43,043 bases of DNA from Deltaproteobacteria bacterium (lineage in GTDB: Bacteria; Desulfobacterota; Desulfobulbia; Desulfobulbales; SURF-16), in assembly GCA_024277655.1 (NCBI GenBank), contig JAJRUT010000084.1, positions 1 to 43,043 of the forward strand, read 5' to 3'. The notes under the pieces were generated by a model that saw only the letters and a list, made by a program, of their open reading frames with translations, was not told the DNA's origin and did not search any database. The position numbers and the translations under genes are program-made. Positions 43,001 through 43,043 of the stretch are shown piece by piece. Position 1 is the stretch's first letter. The number at the start of each line of letters is the position of its first letter.

Positions 43001-43043
43001 TTGAGAATTGAGAATTGAGAATTGAGAATTGAGAATTGAGAAT
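43001..43043. repeat. Tandem heptamer array TGAGAAT, at least six copies
   Basis: Six perfect tandem copies of TGAGAAT (43002-43043, after one extra T) begin directly behind the stop codon and run off the right edge. The unit resembles those in the repeat elements behind argF, argG and the YHS gene, in the same orientation to the upstream gene. Confidence 0.9.

Noticed and set aside
43001..43043. Possible start of a CRISPR array
   Set aside because: The 7-base units are contiguous without spacers; this is a simple tandem array. No cas gene is in the window.

Overview
The window reads as chromosomal DNA from a Gram-negative anaerobe, most likely a Desulfobacterota (deltaproteobacterial) lineage such as Desulfobulbales. 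This is an inference from gene content: a very heme-rich cytochrome operon, lptA-lptB-rpoN-ptsN-rapZ, an argB-D-F-G-H / lipoprotein / lysA / dapF-A-B supercluster of the kind known in Geobacter-like bacteria, and an Fe-S U32 protein. No sulfate-reduction marker lies in the window, so the assignment is not proven.

Layout. 1-574: 5' end of a chemoreceptor gene (runs off the left edge) and tRNA-Leu(CAA), with promoter and terminator. 651-4230 (minus): three overlapping genes for a 19-heme c-type cytochrome, a pentaheme lipoprotein and a membrane cytochrome b, a candidate route for moving quinol electrons across the cell envelope. 4347-4901 (minus): pgsA. 5186-12878 (plus): six tightly packed genes (U32 Fe-S protein, thioester-reductase/SCP2 fusion, class III aminotransferase, RND/MMPL exporter, truncated ANL enzyme, alpha/beta hydrolase) that look like an uncharacterised lipid or amine biosynthesis-and-export pathway. 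This is the strongest candidate for an undescribed system.

12913-26997 (minus): lytic transglycosylase, transaldolase, a YHS mini-protein, folK, an FAH-family hydrolase, dapB, dapA, dapF, lysA, an FnIII lipoprotein, argH, argG, argF, argD and argB, covering the end of arginine synthesis and most of the late lysine/diaminopimelate pathway. Small inverted and heptamer repeats of one family sit behind several of these stop codons.

27411-31870 (plus): lptA, lptB, rpoN, ptsN and rapZ. A 175-bp element with 17-bp terminal inverted repeats and an 8-bp target duplication lies between ptsN and rapZ. 31917-34283 (minus): hslO (Hsp33), a methyltransferase-like protein and a histidine phosphatase. 34381-36102 (plus): exported VCBS/FG-GAP-type protein. 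36226-41081 (plus): NarK-type transporter, single-subunit molybdopterin nitrate reductase and a rubredoxin/glutamate-synthase-domain fusion, a likely nitrate-assimilation module without a visible nitrite reductase. 41270-43000 (plus): membrane-anchored repeat protein, followed directly by a heptamer array that runs off the right edge.
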